Source of the DNA: Azospirillum melinis
GTDB taxonomy: Bacteria > Pseudomonadota > Alphaproteobacteria > Azospirillales > Azospirillaceae
Reading direction: 5' to 3'
DNA length: 64,000 nucleotides
Assembly (NCBI RefSeq): GCF_013340935.1
Contig: NZ_WHOS01000009.1
Span: 62,001 to 126,000, forward strand
Positions 1 to 8,420 of the stretch are shown one piece after another. How positions within the stretch are numbered: position 1 is the stretch's first letter; each line of letters starts with the position of its first letter. Both the position numbers and the translations under genes were made by a program. Below the pieces are notes generated by a model, which did no database searches, was not told the DNA's origin, and was given only the letters and a program-made list of their open reading frames with translations.

Positions 1-1569
1 CAGTGCAGCCAGCGCATCGGTCAATGCAGCCAGATAGTCGGCTGCCGGCTCCTGCTCCGGCCGCGGGTTGGCGAAGAGAGGCACCGCCGTGGCGATGGTC
101 AGCAGCATTTCGGTTCCATAGGGCGGGCCGATGGTCCAGGAACGCCCGGTCCCCGGCTTCCCGTCCTCCCCCCTCTCGCCCAAGCGGCGCGATGCGCCTG
201 CGGCGAGCGCGATGGCGCTGTCCGACGGGTTGGGGAGCAGATGCACGACGCTGCCGTCGATGGTGAAATAATCGACCTGCAACCGGACCGGACGGGCCGG
301 CGCCCGGATCTCCAGCATCAGCGGATCGCCGGCATTCAGCGCCGGCCCCTCCAGCATGCTCACCGCCAACGGCTCGGCCAAGCCGCGGTTGGCGTCCAGC
401 GCCGTGGCGACGCTGCCCAGGGGCGCGCAGAACCGCGCATCCGCGGTCGCGAGGTCGAAGCCATGGTCCCAGCCGGCGGCAAGGGTCTCGACCGTTTCGC
501 GCACCGCCGTCTCCGCCCGCTCCCCGGCGACCGTGCCCGAAACCAGCAGCCTTCCCCCGGTCGTTTCCACGCCGGCCAGCGCGCAGGGAATGGAGCGCAG
601 CGCCGCCGCCACCGCCGCGACCGGCGGCTGCCGGGAAGCTGCCGGGGGAGGGGCCGGCGCCAGGGAGGGCGCCGGTGCAGGGGAGGATGTGGGGGACGAT
701 GCAGGCGGCTCGGCTGCCGGTTCGGGTAACGCGTCTTTGACCATCGCCACGGGTGGCGGCAGAGGCGGGGCAGGCCGGTTCAGGACCGTTGCCGCAGCCA
801 AGCCGCCCAGCACGGCAACGCCGCCGAGCAGCAGCGGCCAGCGGCGGGCACACGCCGGTGCAGCGCCGGCCGACGAAACGGACGCTCCATTCAACGCGGT
901 GACGGCCCGGAGCAGCACAGCTGCGTCCGGGAACGCTCCAGCCCCATCGTCGCGCAACGTCGCCAGCAGGGCCGACACCCCCGGCCGCTGGTCGTGCCCG
1001 GCCAGAAGCCGTTCGGTCAGTCCCACGGCGGCGGCCAGATCGTCGCGCCGGTCCACTGCTGCCGCGGTCAAGGCCGCACGTCCGAACTCGGCGACCACCG
1101 CCGCCGGTCCCGGGCGCAGCACGGTGTCGGCACCGAGCGCACCATGGATCACGCCGGCCCGATGGGCTGCGGCGAGCGCGTCCAGCACGCGGTTCAACGT
1201 CGCGACGGTGTCCTCCCACTCCAGCGGTCCGTCGGCCAGCCTCGTGGCGAGCGTCGGCCCGTCGGCCGGTGCCGTGGCGACGAAGGCGGTGCCGGCAAGC
1301 TCGCCGGAGGCCAGGATTGCCGGAATGGCCGGATGTGACAGCCGGGCCGCGGCGCCCGCCATCCGCCGGAACCGCTCCAGCCCGGCGGCATCGGCGCACA
1401 GACGGCCCAGCGGCACGGTCCACAGCGCCACCGCCTGTCCGTTGGCATCCAGGGCACGGTGCAGCCGGGCGTCGCCGTCCTTCCGGATCAGGTCGAGCAG
1501 CCGGTAACGGCCCAGCCGCTTTTCGCCTTCCGCCATGGCCATTCCAACCGCCGTCCCGTCCCGCCGCAT
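1..1569 (-). CDS. Membrane-anchored pseudokinase with DUF4384-like C-terminal region (3' end cut by window edge)
   Basis: The minus-strand frame runs open from an ATG at 1569 to the left edge (523 codons, no stop), so the C-terminus is missing. GGGGAG lies 5 nt before the ATG; in-frame ATGs at 1542 and 1536 are alternatives. Residues about 20-230 follow a Ser/Thr kinase plan (GRYRLLDLI start, HRAGVIHGAL, VVAEFG). The invariant Lys is replaced (VALWTV for VAIK), HRD is HGA and DFG is EFG, so catalysis is unlikely. A single membrane helix follows (LLLGGVAVLGGLAAATVL), then a Pro/Ala-rich linker and a BON-like alpha/beta region. The last part, with VDYFTIDGSVVHLLPNP and YLAALTDAL, matches DUF4384 proteins. 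Topology suggests a cytoplasmic pseudokinase and a periplasmic sensor or binding domain. Function unknown; related kinases occur near type VI secretion genes, but none is visible here. Confidence 0.8.
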   Translation of the reverse strand, partial: MRRDGTAVGMAMAEGEKRLGRYRLLDLIRKDGDARLHRALDANGQAVALWTVPLGRLCADAAGLERFRRMAGAAARLSHPAIPAILASGELAGTAFVATAPADGPTLATRLADGPLEWEDTVATLNRVLDALAAAHRAGVIHGALGADTVLRPGPAAVVAEFGRAALTAAAVDRRDDLAAAVGLTERLLAGHDQRPGVSALLATLRDDGAGAFPDAAVLLRAVTALNGASVSSAGAAPACARRWPLLLGGVAVLGGLAAATVLNRPAPPLPPPVAMVKDALPEPAAEPPASSPTSSPAPAPSLAPAPPPAASRQPPVAAVAAALRSIPCALAGVETTGGRLLVSGTVAGERAETAVRETVETLAAGWDHGFDLATADARFCAPLGSVATALDANRGLAEPLAVSMLEGPALNAGDPLMLEIRAPARPVRLQVDYFTIDGSVVHLLPNPSDSAIALAAGASRRLGERGEDGKPGTGRSWTIGPPYGTEMLLTIATAVPLFANPRPEQEPAADYLAALTDALAAL

Positions 1570-1811
1570 TCTCGCTCCCCGGCCAGAGTCGCCATGACCG
1601 CGCCGCTGGTATAGCCGCAGCGCCTCGCAACGGCCAAGGCTCAGGGCACCCACCCGCAAGTTTCTGTCCCGATGGCCGGTCCCGTCGAACGTCCTAGTCC
1701 TGTGACGACGAACGGCCGGTAACCTTTCGTTAGCCATGACGCAGGAAGCTGATACCGCGAGCCGCACCTCTGCGACCCGCATGTGCACCACCCGGCGCGG
1801 AGCCTGCTGCC

Positions 1812-3473
1812 TTGCCCCACACACTCCCCCTTTCCCAATCGTCCGGCCCGAACCTGTCCTGGCTGAACGGGGCGGCGCTCTACCAGATCTATCCGCTCAG
1901 CTTCCGCGACCATGGCGGCGACGGCTGGGGCGACCTCGACGGTGTGATCGAGGGGCTGGACCATGTGGCCTCGCTGGGGGTCGACGGGGTGTGGATCAGC
2001 CCCTTCTACCCGTCGCCGCGCACCGACTTCGGCTATGACGTCGCCGACCACCGGGCGGTGGATCCGCGCATGGGCAATCTCGCCGTCTTCGACCGGCTGA
2101 TCGAGCGCGCCCATGGGCTGGGTCTGAAGGTGCTGGTCGATCTCGTCTGCGGCCACACCTCCAACGCCCACCCCTGGTTCGTCGAGAGCCGCCGGTCCCG
2201 CGACAACGACAAGTCCGACTGGTATGTCTGGGCCGACGCCAAACCCGATGGCACCGCACCGAACAACTGGCTGTCGGTGTTCGGCGGCGCCGCCTGGAGC
2301 TGGGAGCCGCGGCGGCGGCAATATTACCTACATCATTTCCTGTCCAGCCAGCCGGCGCTGAACCTGCACCACCCCGCGGCGATGGATGCGCTGTGCGAGA
2401 CGGCCGAATTCTGGATGGAGCGGGGGGTCGACGGCTTCCGCATCGATGCCGTCGACTTCTTCGCCCATGACCCGCAGCTGCGCTCCAACCCCGCCGCCGT
2501 CTGGCGCGGGTCCGAACCGCCGCTGAAGCCCTTCGCCTTGCAGCAGCACATCTACGACATGATGCACCCGGCCATCGGCAGTATCCTGTCCCGCCTGCGC
2601 GAGACGGTGGAGCGCTATCCCGGCCGCGTTCTTCTGGGCGAGCTGTCCAGCCAGCCCGGCGCCGGCCAGCGCATCGCCGCCTATTGCACGCCGCAGGGAC
2701 TGCACGCCGCCTACACCCTGTCGCTGGCCAAGCAGCCATTCAGCGCCAAGGGATTCGCCCAGGCCCTGAGCGCCGCCGGACGACCGGAGTCGATCTGCTG
2801 GAGCCTGTCCAACCACGATGTGGAGCGGGCCGCCAGCCGCTGGCTGCCCGCCGGTGCCGATCCACACGCCTTCAACGCCCTGCTGGCGATGCTGGCCGCG
2901 TCGCTGCCCGGCACCGTCTGCCTCTATCAGGGGGAGGAACTGGCCCTGCCCAACGCTGTGCTGGAGCAGCACCAGCTGCGCGATCCGTTCGGCATCACCT
3001 ACTGGCCCGATTTCCAGGGACGCGACGGCAGCCGCACGCCGATGCCCTGGCGGGCCGCCGAGCCCCATGCCGGCTTCACCGTCGCCGACCCCTGGCTGCC
3101 GGTGCCCGACGCCCATCGCGACCTCGCCGTCGACCGGCAGGAACGGACCGCGGGCAGCCCGCTGGCGGTGTGGCGTGACGCCCTCTCGCTGCGCCGCGAC
3201 CTGGAGGCGCTGCGCAGCGGCAGCGTCACCGCGGTGGAGGAGCATGGCGACCTGCTGTCCTTCGAGCGCACAGCCGGCGACGACCGCCTGCTGGCAGTCT
3301 TCAACATGGCCGACCGGCCGGCGGAATTCGCGTTGCGCGGCCGTGGCGAACCGGAAGCTTTGCCCATTCCCCGCGCGCCGGGCGCCCTGCCGCCGGAGTT
3401 GACCGCCGATGGACGGACGCTGGTGATGCCGCCGCTGTCGGTCTTCCTGGGACGCCTGCGCACGGCGGCCTGA
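1812..3473 (+). CDS. GH13 alpha-glucosidase (oligo-1,6-glucosidase/maltase type)
   Basis: A 553-residue glycoside hydrolase that should cleave alpha-glucosidic bonds in malto-oligosaccharides, isomaltose or sucrose-like substrates. Family GH13 landmarks are in order: ALYQIYPLSF near the N-terminus, DLVCGHTS, the nucleophile D212 in GFRIDAVDFF, the acid/base E277 in LLGELSS and the transition-state stabiliser D336 in SNHDVERA. No signal peptide is seen, so it is probably cytoplasmic. The start is TTG, with CGGAG about 9 nt upstream; no in-frame ATG or GTG lies between it and the stop at 1737. Exact substrate cannot be told from sequence. It stands alone between divergent and unrelated genes, but fits functionally with the maltodextrin and trehalose genes 30 kb downstream. 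Confidence 0.9.
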   Translation: MPHTLPLSQSSGPNLSWLNGAALYQIYPLSFRDHGGDGWGDLDGVIEGLDHVASLGVDGVWISPFYPSPRTDFGYDVADHRAVDPRMGNLAVFDRLIERAHGLGLKVLVDLVCGHTSNAHPWFVESRRSRDNDKSDWYVWADAKPDGTAPNNWLSVFGGAAWSWEPRRRQYYLHHFLSSQPALNLHHPAAMDALCETAEFWMERGVDGFRIDAVDFFAHDPQLRSNPAAVWRGSEPPLKPFALQQHIYDMMHPAIGSILSRLRETVERYPGRVLLGELSSQPGAGQRIAAYCTPQGLHAAYTLSLAKQPFSAKGFAQALSAAGRPESICWSLSNHDVERAASRWLPAGADPHAFNALLAMLAASLPGTVCLYQGEELALPNAVLEQHQLRDPFGITYWPDFQGRDGSRTPMPWRAAEPHAGFTVADPWLPVPDAHRDLAVDRQERTAGSPLAVWRDALSLRRDLEALRSGSVTAVEEHGDLLSFERTAGDDRLLAVFNMADRPAEFALRGRGEPEALPIPRAPGALPPELTADGRTLVMPPLSVFLGRLRTAA

Positions 3474-3493
3474 ACCCGTCCCCGCATAAGCTC

Positions 3494-3520
3494 TTCGAGG
3501 GTGTCGGTTGCACCCTCGAA
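3494..3520 (+). terminator. Stem-loop after the alpha-glucosidase gene
   Basis: Perfect 10-bp inverted repeat TTCGAGGGTG / CACCCTCGAA with a 7-nt loop, 20 nt beyond the stop. There is no T-run after it, so it may be a Rho-dependent or merely stabilising hairpin. Confidence 0.45.
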
Positions 3521-3541
3521 AGGCAGGCATGCACATTTATG

Positions 3542-3561
3542 CGATGCGGGGCGCCGCATCG
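3542..3561 (+). terminator. Second GC-rich hairpin between the alpha-glucosidase and TRAP receptor genes
   Basis: Perfect 8-bp stem CGATGCGG / CCGCATCG with loop GGCG, followed shortly by a weak T-rich stretch (GATGCTTTG). It could complete termination of the upstream gene or sit in the leader of the downstream one. Confidence 0.35.
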
Positions 3562-3661
3562 GATGCTTTGTTACACTCTCGCCTAAGTCGCTGTAATTCC
3601 CTGATTCATCGCGGGTCGCGGAAATTGTCAGCAATAGCAATAATCTTGCGGAGTAGCGGGA

Positions 3662-4762
3662 GTGGAAAGAAGAGCGTTTCTCACCAAGGCCGGCGTCGGT
3701 GCCGTTTCGACCGTTGCCGCCTCGACCCTCGCGGCCCCGGCCATCGCGCAGAGCCAGCCGACCATCCAGTGGCGTCTGGCGTCGAGCTTCCCGAAGAGCA
3801 CCGACATCCTCGTCGGCACGTCCGAACTGATCGCCAAGCGCGTGTCCGAGGCGACCGACGGCAAGTTCCAGATCCGCGTGCATGCCGCCGGTGAGATCGT
3901 CCCCGGTCTTCAGGTGCTGGACGCCGTGCAGAACGGCACCGTCCAGTGCGGCCACACCTGCGGCTACTATTATGTCGGCAAGGATCCAACCTTCGCCTTC
4001 GACACCGCTATTCCTTTCGGCCCGAACGCCCGCCAGCAGAACGCCTGGTTCCAGTATGGCGGCGGCCAGGAGGTGATGCGCGCCTTCTTCGCCAAGCACG
4101 GCATCGTCCAGTTCCCGGCCGGCAACACCGGCGCCCAGATGGGCGGCTGGTACCGCAAGGAAATCAAGTCGCTGGCCGACTTCAACGGCCTGAAGATCCG
4201 CATCGCCGGCATCACCGGCCAGATCATGGCCAAGCTGGGCGCCGCCCCGACCCAGATCGCCGGCAGCGACATCTACCCGGCGCTGGAGAAGGGCACCATC
4301 GACGCGGTCGAATTCGTCGGTCCCTATGACGACGAGAAGCTGGGTTTCGTCCAGGTCGCCAAATACTACTACTATCCGGGCTGGTGGGAAGGCGGGCCGC
4401 AGGTCTCGCTCTACATCAACCAGAAGGAATGGGAGGCGCTGCCCAAGTCCTATCAGGCGATCCTGACCGCGGCCTGTGCCGAGGCGAACGGCGCGATGAC
4501 CGCCCGCTACGACGCCGAGAATGCCAAAGCGCTGAAGCGTCTGGTCGCCAAGGGCGCCCTGCTGCGTCCCTATCCGCGCGACCTGATGGAGGCCGCCCAC
4601 AAGATCGCCTTCGAGCTGTACGACGACATCGCGAAGACCAACCCGGACTTCAAGGCCGTCTACGACAGCTGGAAGCCCTTCCTGGAGGAAGTGCAGCTGT
4701 GGTTCCGCGTGGCCGAGCTGCCCTACGACAACTTCACCCAGTCGGCCGGCCGCTCCAAGTGA
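3662..4762 (+). CDS. TRAP transporter solute-binding protein (DctP family), orphan
   Basis: A 366-residue periplasmic receptor of a TRAP transporter, of the group annotated for mannitol, chloroaromatics or 2-oxo acids (TakP-like). The start is GTG with GGAG about 9 nt upstream. The N-terminus ERRAFLTKAG followed by a hydrophobic Ala-rich stretch ending AAPAIAQ is a twin-arginine signal, usual for this subfamily. The mature part has the DctP features: IQWRLASSFPKSTD start, a central RIAGITGQIMAKLGA segment with the conserved Arg that binds a ligand carboxylate, and a DAVEF strand. No DctQ or DctM membrane subunit lies within the window, so its partner must be elsewhere. The ligand is most likely a small carboxylate; this is an inference from the family. 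Confidence 0.9.
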   Translation: MERRAFLTKAGVGAVSTVAASTLAAPAIAQSQPTIQWRLASSFPKSTDILVGTSELIAKRVSEATDGKFQIRVHAAGEIVPGLQVLDAVQNGTVQCGHTCGYYYVGKDPTFAFDTAIPFGPNARQQNAWFQYGGGQEVMRAFFAKHGIVQFPAGNTGAQMGGWYRKEIKSLADFNGLKIRIAGITGQIMAKLGAAPTQIAGSDIYPALEKGTIDAVEFVGPYDDEKLGFVQVAKYYYYPGWWEGGPQVSLYINQKEWEALPKSYQAILTAACAEANGAMTARYDAENAKALKRLVAKGALLRPYPRDLMEAAHKIAFELYDDIAKTNPDFKAVYDSWKPFLEEVQLWFRVAELPYDNFTQSAGRSK

Positions 4763-4788
4763 TTGGCTGCGGGTTCTGACGGAAAGCA

Positions 4789-4822
4789 GGGGGTGGCCGG
4801 TCCGGCCGCCCCCATTCTTTTT
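4789..4822 (+). terminator. Rho-independent terminator after the TRAP receptor gene
   Basis: GC-rich stem formed by GGGGGTGGCCGG and its near-complement CCGGCCGCCCCC, followed by ATTCTTTTT. It serves the plus-strand gene and abuts the flgL stop on the other strand. Confidence 0.85.
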
Positions 4823-6870
4823 CAGGCGAGATAATTCAGCAGCGACAGCTTCTGCGTCTGGCCGGCGACGGTGTAGGTCGCCTGCTGGACATTCATCGCG
4901 CTGCTCAGCCGGGCCGCGACCTCGGTCTGGTCGATGCCCTCGATCTTGGCGAGGCGGTCGGTCAGGGTGGCGACCGAGTCCGTGTGGGCGTCCTTGTTGG
5001 TCTCCAGCGTGGCGGCGTCGGATGCGACCTTGGCGTGGACCGAGCGGATCTGATCCGATGCCTGGGTCAGCATCTCGCGCGCCTGGGTGCTGTATTCGGT
5101 CCATTTGCCGGGGTTGGCCGCCGCCGTCCGCACCAGCTGCATCGCCTTCACCAGCGTCTGGAACGCCTGATCGTCGGCGCTGACCCCGTAGGTCAGGTTC
5201 AGGTTGTCGTCGATCGTCACCTGCGACTTGCGGTACGCGTCGGCATTCTTGCCCTTGGTCAGATATTCGGAATCGTAGAAGGGCAGGTCCGGCGGCTCGG
5301 CATTGGGCACGGCGGTCTGGCTGTCCTGCTCCGGCGGCAGCGTGCCGACCGAGATGGTGTTCTGCAGCGACCCGTTCGTCACCTTGGCGCTGGTCGAGAA
5401 CAACGACGAGCGGCCGGGGTGGTTGGGATCGGCATTGGCCGTGCTGGTCAGCGCGATGCCCGGACCATTGCCGAGCGCGTCGATGGTGACCGGCGGGGCA
5501 GGGTTCAGGTTGCCGAACTGCTGGCGCAGCTTGTCGGCGACCTGCCCGACATTGGTGACGCCGGCGGCATAGTCGGTGTCGCTGACCGTGTAGCTGACCT
5601 TGTAGGACTGGTAGGGCGGCAGGTCGTGCGGCTCGGTCGGATTCTTCAGGTAGTAGTTCTGGTTGTACGGATCGTCGGGATCGCCGACCGAGACCGTGAA
5701 TTCGAAGGTGTCGCCGATGTCCACCGCCGCACCGTTCAGGGTGAAGCGGTCGATCTGCGGCAGGGTGGCCGTTGGCGCCTGGGTGGTCGACGGCGCGGTC
5801 GCGGTGTTCTCCACCGTGGCGGAGTTGACGACACGGGCGGACAGGTCGAACTTCTGCCCCGGCTGCTGGCCGACCAGGGAGATGATGCCGTTGGAGGTCG
5901 ACACCGTCATCGGCAGTGGCGGGGTGGCGGCGTTGATCTGGGTGGTCAGCGTCTGGGCGACGAAGGTCAGCGTCTTCGGGTCGGACGCCTGGATCTGATA
6001 GCCGAAGGTCTTTCCGGAGACCGTCACCTCGAAATAATCGTCGGTGTTCACCACCGCGCCGTTCAGCGTGATCTTGCTGGTCTGCGTCGTCGCCGTCAGG
6101 TCGGTGACCGGCTCCGTCCCGAAGCGCGATCCAGCGAACAGGTAGCGGTCGCCGAAGCGCTGGTTCAGCAGGGCCTGGATGTCCCTCATCGCGCCCTCGG
6201 CGCGGTCCTTGACCTGATCGGCCTGCGGGAAGCTGACGGAGAAGCTGCTGCTCGACGCCGCCTTCAGGCTGTCGAAGGTCAGGTTCAGGATCGCGCCCTC
6301 ACCGGGACCGCCGGAGATGTTGAAGTTGTAGCCCTTGCCGTCGTTGGGCGGGGTGGTGCCCAGGTTGATGGAGCGGGTGGTCTTGCCGCCCAGACCGTCG
6401 GTCACCGTGACGTCGAAGGTGCCGTTGGTGCCCTGCTGCGACGGGACCGCGGTGACCGTGTATTTGGCGCCGACCGTCAGCGTCGACTTGGACGCGTCGA
6501 TCGACAGCTTCATCCCGTCGGGATTGGTGTTGGTCGGCGTGGTGACGCTGGCAGGACCGGGCTGGAAGGGGAAGGTCGTGCTGGAGGTCCAGCTCGATAT
6601 GATGGACTCCATCGAGGTCAGCACCTTGTCCGTCGCTTCGACGCGGGGCGCGGCGGTGTTGATGCTCTGGATGTAGTTGGTCTTCTTCGCCATCTCCGCC
6701 CGCAGGTCCAGAAGCTTCTGCACCTCCGGCCCATAGGCGTTCAGATCGACCGACTTCTTGCCCGTGGTCAGCTGTTCGGACAGCTGGTTGATGTCGTTCT
6801 GGCCCCCGGACAGGTTCCGGACAAGGCTCAGATATTTCGAGTAGCTGCTGACTCCCGTTATCGAGCTCAT
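4822..6870 (-). CDS. flgL: Flagellar hook-filament junction protein FlgL, with large repeat insertion
   Basis: Junction protein that joins hook to filament and is exported by the flagellar type III apparatus. The N-terminal coiled helix (MSSITGVSSYSKYLSLVRN, then QLSEQLTTGKKSVDLNAYGPEV) and the C-terminal helix (ERAD-like region from about 560, ending YTVAGQTQKLSLLNYLA) are typical of FlgL/flagellin ends. At 682 residues it is about twice the usual 300-400. The excess lies between about residues 100 and 520 and includes two copies of a repeat domain (near 274 and 382) also found in the neighbouring FlgE. The start overlaps the flgK stop by 4 nt (ATGA), showing translational coupling as last gene of the operon. 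Confidence 0.92.
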   Translation of the reverse strand: MSSITGVSSYSKYLSLVRNLSGGQNDINQLSEQLTTGKKSVDLNAYGPEVQKLLDLRAEMAKKTNYIQSINTAAPRVEATDKVLTSMESIISSWTSSTTFPFQPGPASVTTPTNTNPDGMKLSIDASKSTLTVGAKYTVTAVPSQQGTNGTFDVTVTDGLGGKTTRSINLGTTPPNDGKGYNFNISGGPGEGAILNLTFDSLKAASSSSFSVSFPQADQVKDRAEGAMRDIQALLNQRFGDRYLFAGSRFGTEPVTDLTATTQTSKITLNGAVVNTDDYFEVTVSGKTFGYQIQASDPKTLTFVAQTLTTQINAATPPLPMTVSTSNGIISLVGQQPGQKFDLSARVVNSATVENTATAPSTTQAPTATLPQIDRFTLNGAAVDIGDTFEFTVSVGDPDDPYNQNYYLKNPTEPHDLPPYQSYKVSYTVSDTDYAAGVTNVGQVADKLRQQFGNLNPAPPVTIDALGNGPGIALTSTANADPNHPGRSSLFSTSAKVTNGSLQNTISVGTLPPEQDSQTAVPNAEPPDLPFYDSEYLTKGKNADAYRKSQVTIDDNLNLTYGVSADDQAFQTLVKAMQLVRTAAANPGKWTEYSTQAREMLTQASDQIRSVHAKVASDAATLETNKDAHTDSVATLTDRLAKIEGIDQTEVAARLSSAMNVQQATYTVAGQTQKLSLLNYLA

Positions 6871-8276
6871 CGGACCACCGCCTCCAGCGCATCAAACATT
6901 GCATTGGCCACTTGCATGACCCGTGCCGAAGCCTGGTAGGAGGTCTGGAGCTGCTGAAGCTGGGCGATTTCCTCGTCGATGTTCACGCCGGTCTGCGACT
7001 GGTAGCGCTCGCTGAGGAGCTGCATGGACTCCTTGTTGGAATCGGCGGCGGTGCTGGCCGTCTTGGCCGCGGCCATCCAGGTGCCGGTGATGGCGCTGCC
7101 CATCGCGCTGTAGGTGGTGTCCTTCATCTGAAGGCCGTCGGCGCTGAAGCTGCGGCCGGCGGCATTGACCGCCTTGACGATGTCGTCGATGGCGGACTGC
7201 TTGACTTTGCTGGTGTTGTCCAGGAGCTTGGCGTTGATGGTGATGGTGAAACGGTCGGTTCCGGTGAAGAACTGGTTGGCCTGTTCGCCGGCGGCGGCCG
7301 GGCCGGCATTGTCGTAGGCGTCGGCGAAGCTGGTGGGCTCGCCCGGCTTGGTCGGACCGGTGAAGGCCTTGGCGAACTCGTCCAGCTGCGAGCGCAGCTT
7401 GCGGATGATCTCCGTCGTCGGGTCGCCGCTGGCCGGGGTCGGCGGCTCGGTGGTCGAGCCGTCCTTGCGCATCTGGATCAGCGAACCCAGCTTGCCGGTG
7501 GTCAGGTGGTTGTTGATCGAGGTGACTTGATTGCCGACCTGTAGGTTGATGTTGCCGCCGTCATAGGAAAGATTTGCCGGCTGCGCATCGACCAGCGCCA
7601 GGCCCGACGGGGTGAAGATCGCCAGCCGGCCGTCCGGCCGCTCCACCGTGCGGATTCCCATGTAGGTGCTCAGTTCGCGGACCAGCCCGTCGCGCTTGTC
7701 GGCGACGGCGTTGGCGGCGGCCCCCTGGCCCTGCAGCGACACCATGTCGTTGTTGATCGAGTTGATCTGCTTCAACAGGTCGTTGACCGTGTCGACCGAC
7801 TTGGTGATGTCGGTCTTCATGTCGCGGTCGATCTGCTCCACCCCCTCCGACACGCGGCGGATCTCGCGCGAGAAGTTTTCGGCCGCCTGGACCAGCTGGT
7901 ACTGGGCGGTCTCGTCCTCTGGCGAGGTGGACAGCGTCTTGATCGCGGCCTGGAACTTGTCGGAATAGTCGTTCAGCAGCGGCGTCCCGTTGGTGGTCCG
8001 CATCAGGTCGCCCAGCTGCTGCATGTAGGTGGTCGTCACCTGAGATCCGCCATCGCGCGAGGTCAGGTCCATGACCTGGGCCATCAGCGCCTTGTCGACC
8101 TCCCGCCGATAGGTCGTGCTGACCACCTGACCGCTGGCGTCCACCGACTGCTGGGCAGTATGGCGCGTGCGGTTCGGGTCGTTGGCCTGCGCGATGTTGT
8201 CCGAAACCAGCTTGACGCTGGTCTGGACCGTGCGCAGCCCGGCCGTGGCACTGTTCAAGGCTGCGAAGAGGGACAT
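6867..8276 (-). CDS. flgK: Flagellar hook-associated protein FlgK
   Basis: A 469-residue first hook-filament junction protein. The N-terminus MSLFAALNSATAGLRTVQTS followed by SDNIAQANDPNRTRHTA is the axial-protein heptad helix. The C-terminus has LLSERYQSQTGVNIDEEIAQLQQLQTSYQASARVM in spirit, that is, the conserved GVN(I/L)DEE motif and the QxxYxASARV motif of FlgK, ending in AMFDALEAVVR. The ATG at 8276 is preferred over an upstream in-frame start at 8339 because homologues begin MSLF. Its length is close to other alphaproteobacterial FlgK and it lacks the repeat insertion of FlgE and FlgL. It lies between flgE (144 bp upstream) and flgL (4-bp overlap). Confidence 0.93.
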   Translation of the reverse strand: MSLFAALNSATAGLRTVQTSVKLVSDNIAQANDPNRTRHTAQQSVDASGQVVSTTYRREVDKALMAQVMDLTSRDGGSQVTTTYMQQLGDLMRTTNGTPLLNDYSDKFQAAIKTLSTSPEDETAQYQLVQAAENFSREIRRVSEGVEQIDRDMKTDITKSVDTVNDLLKQINSINNDMVSLQGQGAAANAVADKRDGLVRELSTYMGIRTVERPDGRLAIFTPSGLALVDAQPANLSYDGGNINLQVGNQVTSINNHLTTGKLGSLIQMRKDGSTTEPPTPASGDPTTEIIRKLRSQLDEFAKAFTGPTKPGEPTSFADAYDNAGPAAAGEQANQFFTGTDRFTITINAKLLDNTSKVKQSAIDDIVKAVNAAGRSFSADGLQMKDTTYSAMGSAITGTWMAAAKTASTAADSNKESMQLLSERYQSQTGVNIDEEIAQLQQLQTSYQASARVMQVANAMFDALEAVVR

Positions 8277-8420
8277 GGCGGGAGACCTTTCACGGATCGG
8301 GATGGTCGGGGCGGTGCCGGGACGGCTGCCGCCCCCCATTCAAACGATCAGGGAACCGGCGATCGGGAAGCTGGCGATCGGTAGAGAAGCAATCAGGCAA
8401 TCAGAAGGTCAGGGCCGCGC

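Noticed and set aside
356..1507. Plus-strand frame of about 380 codons at the left end
   Set aside because: Ser/Ala/Arg-rich without family features; the minus strand carries the pseudokinase/DUF4384 protein, which also runs open across the edge.
2328..5104. Minus-strand frames opposite the alpha-glucosidase and TRAP receptor
   Set aside because: No motifs and composition typical of antisense shadows; the plus-strand proteins are clear.
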